DNA from: Microascus cirrosus
Taxonomy: Eukaryota; Ascomycota; Sordariomycetes; Microascales; Microascaceae
Assembly (NCBI GenBank): GCA_030271035.1
Contig: JAMBUN010000326.1
Coordinates: forward strand, 89,391-153,390
Length of the DNA: 64,000 bases
Direction of reading: 5' to 3'
Below are positions 58,450-64,000 of the stretch, piece by piece (the stretch's first letter is position 1; every line of letters begins with the position of its first letter). Made by a program: the position numbers and the translations under genes. Below the pieces are notes generated by a model. That model was given only the letters and a program-made list of their open reading frames with translations, was not told where the DNA came from and searched no databases.

Positions 58450-60953
58450 AGCGGACGCTGTATAGGTGTCGATATTCGGAGCGAGGAGAGTATCGGTGGG
58501 GTTAGGACTCGAGTGGAGACGCAAAAGGTGAGATTGGGAGGTCAAGCGAAAGAAAATCGGGGAAAGCCTCTGCAGTGGAAAAGAATGCGGACGGCCCGTT
58601 CCCTTGTGGAGGACCGGTCGCCTCCCCCGCTCAGGCTAAGCTCAGCTGCCACATTCTCGGGTCACCTCGCCATTTCCCGGCGCCAGATAACCAGTGTTTC
58701 CAATGTTTTGTGGGGATCTCTTGCAGCGTGGGGGTCCAGCAACCCATCTTCACACCCAATCAAATACGCAGTTCACCAAGCGGCTAAGGGCATGCTTGTC
58801 ACAAAGAAACCCATTGGAGCGGCCCCGCAGCCCACTGCATCCGAGGCCGCACGCCACGGAGCTGTCCTCTGACAGAACAAACCTGCGGATCGGATGATCA
58901 CTGAAGCACGGTTTTTCGCTGTTAACTGTTGCAGGGTGTGGGGTCAAAACTGAAGCGCAATCCCTGAAGCGTAGATCAAGTTCACTCTACCAAGGAGAGA
59001 GTCTCGCATCAGACGCACACCAAAATGTAAAGTACAGCAAGTTATGATCGGAATTTTCGCACCACTATGCGATTTTCCAGGTCAATAAGGTGAAGATAGA
59101 GGGCATTGCCCAAAGGACAGCGTGGTCATATCTGCTACCAGACCGTCAGGGCCTACACGATAAATCGGTGCAAACTGTTTTGTCATTCCTTGCTGATAAA
59201 ACTCGCATCCCCAGAAGGCTTGCTGTCTTGTATAATGGTTTCGCCTGAGTGTTCCGAACATCGTGAGCTAAGGGTCTGGTTGGGTAAATGAGGTAGCCTA
59301 GACAGTAACGCTGACACTTGTAGTCGTCTCGGTTGTAAGAGAGTGCAAGTAGATTTGTAGATAAAACGGTTGATAATCAACTTGGATTTATTACCGGGGA
59401 CTAAGAAAAGAAATAACTAGATACAAGGTAGAGACTGTAGTTTATATAGATCTTAGGACTCTTCTGGGAATTTTGAGCGACATTGCGTTTGCTCGTGTTG
59501 CCGGGTCCAGGGACGGTTCCGGCGTCCACAGAGTTAGCAGTCTGCTGGCTGTCGGGCGTCTCAGCTGGCGCAATCAACGGCGGTTATTGGAGATAGACAA
59601 GTTGGGGGGTTTCAGCGTCTGGATATCGCCGTCTTCTGCTCCCAGAAAGCTTGGAGACTGCAGGCCTAAAGGGTACAGGTAACACGCTGCATGTTTGTCA
59701 TTTCGAGGCACTGGGTCAGTGCGACCGAGAGATATTCTGCCTGGGCAGCTTTCCCTTAGTCATGTGACCCACAACCGGGGTACCACTCAGGTATTTCTCC
59801 TCTGTAGAATCTCCAACGAAGAGTATCCACACCCATCACAAGCGACGGCCCTCACACTGGAGAATCGCTTGTGTCTTCGCCACTTAACCAGCAACTTGTC
59901 GAGTACAATGGATACTGTTTCCCCATGGAAGTTCAGTCGCGTCATCCCAGTCCCATTAAACAGAGCACGGGACCGAGCGAGCTTTCTGGCTGCCGCCTTG
60001 GACGTTGTAGCTTGGGCTACAGGCTTATGGGATGTTTCAAATAGCCGATGTTGCAAATTTGTACAAGGTAAAATCCAGTGTAATGAGAGAGCTTGCCTAT
60101 GTTTTCTCAGAAGCCTTTCGTGCTTTTCATGAATGTCTCTAGGCACTCGTTGGACCGTTTTACCTCTTAAACTCTTTCCAACTGTGTCTGAACACCTCTC
60201 GATTACCTCCTGAAATCTTTAATTTCCGTTTTCATGAGACTTATACAGTCCTGAAGGTTAGATGATTCTCTATGTAGCTGCTGGTCTTGCCTATTACAGC
60301 TACAAATATCTAGGTAACTAAAAAATTGTAGCGAAGTCACGATGCATGTGAATACCAGTTAACCTGATGCCAATACCATGTTGCTAGGAAACTTTGAGGG
60401 TGAGGTTGAGACATAAGCGGTTGCGACGACGTAAAACGAGTCGTTTGGCGGGGTTGTCCGCACAAGATGGGACTGGACGTATTGTAACCCGAACCCTGTG
60501 TAGCCTACATCTAAGCTGGGTCTTATGGGACATGGACGATCCCAGATGGTAGAGTCAACCCCGGCCGGTCTACTTAATTGGGAGGATCCAGGAAACCAGC
60601 ATGATGACGCCAGGGATCGCCAGAATCATTTTACATTGGGATCACTGGGATAGCTGGAGATGGGAGACACCGCAGCGGGGTCAGGGCAGTTCATATTGGT
60701 GGGGGGTGGGGAAAAGGCAGCGAGTTGAAGAGAGGGCCAAAATCTTGAGCTTGGAATACCGACATACTCTGTGCGAAATGCTTCGGCAGACCATGCCGGA
60801 ACTTGCCACCAGGGTGTTAATACTTGGCATCTGAAGCAAGGCCTAGGTCTTCCTATACATTACTACTACTTTAACAGCTTATATATTACTATGACTCCTC
60901 CCGCCTCGTTTCTGTAGAACGCATGGTTGGTCTTCTCAAACTTTGTCAGCACA
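58450..60953. other. Intergenic, 2.5 kb, no gene seen
   Basis: Divergent region between the methyltransferase and the arrestin-like gene. Frames at 58513-58872 and 59695-60132 are open for up to 145 codons but show no domain features or plausible splice structure. Confidence 0.5.
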
Positions 60954-62239
60954 ATGAAGGTCGACATAACGCTACAGGACATGGGCAATGGTGAATGGTT
61001 CGCACCCGGGGATGAGGTTCGAGGTATAATCCATATCTCAACGCGGGAAGCGGACGCTATCTTAGCGGCCACTGTGTCACTTTCTGGTAATTCTATGCAC
61101 CAGTAGCTCATGTCAGTGGGATTAGGCGCCTGACCAAGTGATAGGAGACTTGAAAATATCCTTCTGGCCACCGATTGGCGACCCCGCTCGCCCACACTTC
61201 CCGGAGGCAGGAGCTCTAAATATGAACAAAAAGGTATGCTTCACCGTTATGACAGCATGTCAGGTTCTATTCTGACGCCAGATACTGCAATAGTTATTTG
61301 AAGTGACTAAAGAGGTGGCTCCCGATGGCATGGGCGAAGGTCCTTGGAATTTAACAGAGGGGCGACGTGTCATCCCGTTCAGCATTCATTTCCCGACTTG
61401 TGAATCACAGCTGGACTTGCCGCCGACTGTCAACATAGCTCTTCGAGGGATTAAAGTGCGCACGCACTATTCCGTTCGGTTGGAGGTAAGAAGGCCCGGC
61501 TTTCTGCAGCATAATCTCACAAAGGAGAAGGCTGTGCTCCTCCGGGTAGCAGATTTGGCAGACGACATAGGCCCGTTTCAAACTGGGACAACTGTTACAG
61601 CAATGCTCCCAGTTGAGAGACTCGGTCCACCCGGGCAAGCGCCGCATCAAGGGCCCCATCTACCTCAGTACAGCCCTTCTATCCAAATGAATCTTACGCA
61701 CCCAACCCCTCCAATATTATATACCGGTCAACCTCTTGCCATGGACTTAACTGCTTCCGTCCCTGAAGATTTTTCAAAGCGACTTGGCATCGTACGTCTG
61801 CGAAGTCTATATATCGGACTCAGAGCTTTAACTATGTTGCGGATCGGTTCTGTAAGCAGGACGACAACGTCTTATGTCGAAGTCTGTGCCTTACAGAGTG
61901 ACCTTATTATCAACCCTGCTGTTGGAGAGACGCTCTACATTTTCGATCGCGGGATGTGGCAAGGCCAATCGGTCCCCTCAGTTGCCCCAACGTTCCATTC
62001 GGCCCATATTTCGCGCAGCTATATTCTGGAAGTTGTTGTGGGCTTCTCTTGTGAAGCACTGGACAGGATCGAGGTGCGCTTCCAAATGCCGCCATTTCAC
62101 ATGTGTTAGACTGACAGTGCCATAGCATGTCGCTTTGACAACTGATATAACAGTTGTGCTGTCCTCCGGCTTGACTGGGCCCCCACCACAGTATTCGACC
62201 GCAGATCCCTGTGAGTATGGGGTTCAGAGCATAGTGTAA
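60954..62239 (+). CDS. Arrestin-fold protein
   Basis: Four exons (60954-61086, 61139-61233, 61294-62073, 62126-62239) give about 373 residues. The start reads KVDITLQDMGNGEWFAPGDE with a following VRGIIHI, the usual opening of an arrestin N-domain. LFEVTKEVAP, then RVIPFSIHFPTCESQLDLPP, then THYSVRLEVRRPG match the fungal arrestin-like family, and ISRSYILEVVVGF with a final TDITVVLSSGLTGPP fits the C-domain strands. There are no PY motifs of the ART ubiquitin-adaptor type in what I can read, so a role in permease turnover is only possible. The exon 2 acceptor (CCAAG) is the weakest splice. The last exon was found by splicing at GAG|GTGCGC; without it a stop follows at 62109. Confidence 0.75.
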
Positions 62240-63442
62240 ACAGGGGAATTATCAGGGTTCAATGCCTACGTCCGCTTTCAAGGTAAGAAAGAGACGGTAC
62301 TGTTGGGATTGGCTCTCCTTTATGTGGATGAGATAGGAACTAAACGACCGGGATCTTACTATACTGTAGGAGTTAGAATTATAGACAGATAAGACAACTC
62401 CAATCGCCTCGGATGGCAATGCCGCAAGCCGACCTCACCGTTTCACACTGTGAAATGTAAAAGAACTGCCTGAGGGTTTGTGGATAGGTCGATGTTACCC
62501 CGGTAGAAAGCCGAATTCCTCGTTAACGGACGTGGCTACAGGATATGGCCGTGACTCACAGAGGCGGAAACATCTCGTTCAACGTGCAAATGAATATCAG
62601 GGGATACCACTGGCGCTGTCGAGATCCGACTAGCTGAGGTGTCTCTGGCCTTGGAGTCCGGTCGCTTTCTCCAGTATTAATCATGACTGGCGGGTGATCC
62701 ATTCGCTCACGCCATGCCTCCCGGAGTGATTTAAGCATGACACTAAATAAGCCACAGCCCAGATATCCTTTGGTATCCTGCATTGCATTGCATCCACTCA
62801 GATGTCTTCAATACAAAGCCCAGCCTTTTAATCGATATAGCTGGATCGGGAGACCTTCAAATGACTAATATACGCGGAATTATTCTGCCCGGGCAGAACC
62901 TGAAGCTCCAACGTTCGGGTGTTGCCGTCTCGCCGTTAAATTGGCAATTCGTGTTGGCGTACGGGCTCGATTTGTCCTTGATTTTTGTGACAAGAGCTCT
63001 GCCGCCTAGGTAAATCCCACGGATGCCCGCCCCCCTCTCAATTTGTAAACTGATTTGCAAGAATTTTCGTGTGGGAAAAGGCTCGCCCCTTCCTACCACT
63101 TGACCCAAGTTCGACGCGGTATTCGGTCTAGGATGCGATTATTCTCTGAACCCATGATCCCCTTGTTGCATTTCCAAGTGAAAGCCGCTGGATGACGGTG
63201 AAATTTTAAGCTGGCTATGCGGTCATAATTAAGGAAGACAGCAACTTCCCTGCCGGCGACCTTGGCGTGGCGAGTCAGAACCGTTCCGCCATGGCCCCAC
63301 CGTGAATCGGCCGCCGCTCCAACTCTATAAATAACACGACCGCATCAAGCCCATCCCTGAGTGCATCCAAACCAGCTTTTCACATACTTAGCAGTGCCTG
63401 CAATGGACACCGTTCTCTTGATTTGAATCTGATTTCTTTTCG
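62240..63442. other. Intergenic, no gene seen
   Basis: Short frames only. TATAAATA at 63326-63333 precedes the next start codon by 117 bp. Confidence 0.55.
63326..63333 (+). promoter_or_regulatory. TATA box of the Bor1-like gene
   Basis: TATAAATA, 117 bp upstream of the ATG at 63443. Confidence 0.45.
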
Positions 63443-63759
63443 ATGTTGCAGAATCCTCTGATGAGTGTTCCTTCCAATCAAGCAAGAATGCTGGAACCTC
63501 ATTCAGATTCAGGTTCCACGCCGCACGCGATGGATGGAAACGCCACAATGGCCGGCGACAATGAGCCCGATCTGGAAATGTCACGGACCATCACGTATTC
63601 CTACAATCATCTCAGAGGTTGGCGCAGATGGCGGATGCTACGTCCTTGTCGTGGAATGTGGCATGATGTTAGAAGGCGCTTCCCATATTACTGGAGCGAC
63701 ATCACCGACGCCATGACATACCGCACCATCGCGAGTACGGTTCGCATGTATTTTGTCAA
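63443..63759 (+). CDS. Bor1-like anion (borate/HCO3-) transporter, 5' part only
   Basis: The first exon codes about 105 residues: a disordered N-tail, then LRPCRGMWHDVRRRFPYYWS and DAMTYRTIASTVRMYFV, the cytosolic lead-in and first membrane segment of fungal Bor1/SLC4-type exporters. A donor-like GTCAGT follows at 63760. The family continues with a conserved second stretch (N-x-L-P-A ...), but I do not find it in the remaining 240 bases, which instead hold two copies of ACCGGGCCACCCC. Fungal introns of this gene would be shorter. Either the intron is unusually long and runs past the window, or the gene is interrupted at about 63,760-63,830. Confidence 0.65.
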
Positions 63760-63893
63760 GTCAGTCAATCCCTTTCCTCCCACAGCATTATACGCATGTC
63801 TGTGATGTGGCTGTTGGTAGGCCTTGCCAGTGCTGACCAGTGGAAAATGAGGACAGTCTCCTACCAGCTATTGCATAACGTCTCTCACCCACA

Positions 63894-63923
63894 ACCGGGC
63901 CACCCCCCCGACCGGGCCACCCC
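63894..63923. repeat. Two direct copies of ACCGGGCCACCCC
   Basis: Copies at 63894-63906 and 63911-63923, 17 bases apart, in C-rich DNA after the Bor1-like exon. They may be subterminal repeats of an inserted element. Sixty-six bases left of the first copy the sequence CAGTG starts at 63828, similar to some hAT-type ends, but no matching right end is in the window. Confidence 0.35.
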
Positions 63924-64000
63924 AAAATCCAACCATCAAAAAACACACCCTCCCTTCAACCCGATTTTTCAACCCGTTTTGATGCCACAATAATACAGTC

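Noticed and set aside
1..64000. CRISPR arrays, Shine-Dalgarno sites, riboswitches, bacterial operons
   Set aside because: The DNA is eukaryotic with spliced genes. No regular spaced repeats of CRISPR type exist; the tandem repeats seen are coding minisatellites.

Overview
The window is nuclear DNA of a filamentous ascomycete (Pezizomycotina). The evidence is short spliceosomal introns (about 50-125 bp, GT-AG, several with a CTAAC or CTGAC branch site), TATA boxes instead of ribosome binding sites, two Zn2Cys6 transcription factors, and typical mould families: RTA1, LaeA-like methyltransferase, GH51, GH1, NodB chitin deacetylase and a HET/TIR-like protein. All splice models were read by eye from frame, splice signals and family knowledge, without RNA or database support.

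Layout. 0-3.1 kb: an RTA1-type membrane protein (+) facing a Zn2Cys6 regulator (-); the exact decamer ATACGCGTAT recurs four times around this pair. 3.1-15 kb: a small Cys-rich secreted peptide precursor, a low-complexity protein joining a collagen-like GKQ tract to a Cys-Cys-Gly tail with a CaaX end, and an eight-exon secreted protein of unknown family. 15.9-22.6 kb: a secreted HExxH metalloprotease, an M20-type N-carbamoyl amidohydrolase with a mitochondrial-like leader, a decayed gene, and a Dal5/allantoate-permease-like transporter, suggesting ureide or carbamoyl-amino-acid salvage.

23.5-33.8 kb is the clearest functional unit: cytosolic GH51 alpha-L-arabinofuranosidase, GH1 beta-glycosidase (one junction cannot be spliced in frame), a sugar-porter MFS transporter and a Zn2Cys6 regulator. 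I read it as an import-then-hydrolyse glycoside utilisation cluster. A decayed, inverted GH1 fragment lies beside the intact one.

34.8-36.6 kb holds an amino-acid permease. 36.6-42.2 kb and 46.5-53.5 kb are gene-poor and contain only weak relics. Between and after them are a single-exon protein with a TIR/HET-like SH-W ... WVDWTCMPQ core, a secreted chitin deacetylase with a Ser/Thr/Pro repeat and a basic tail, a protein kinase fused to CCCH zinc fingers with a DFD in place of DFG, a LaeA-like methyltransferase, an arrestin-fold protein, and at the right edge the 5' part of a Bor1-like anion transporter that loses its expected continuation.

The most unusual items are the collagen-like/CaaX protein, the kinase-CCCH fusion, the TIR/HET-like protein and the glycoside cluster with its GH1 copy in decay.
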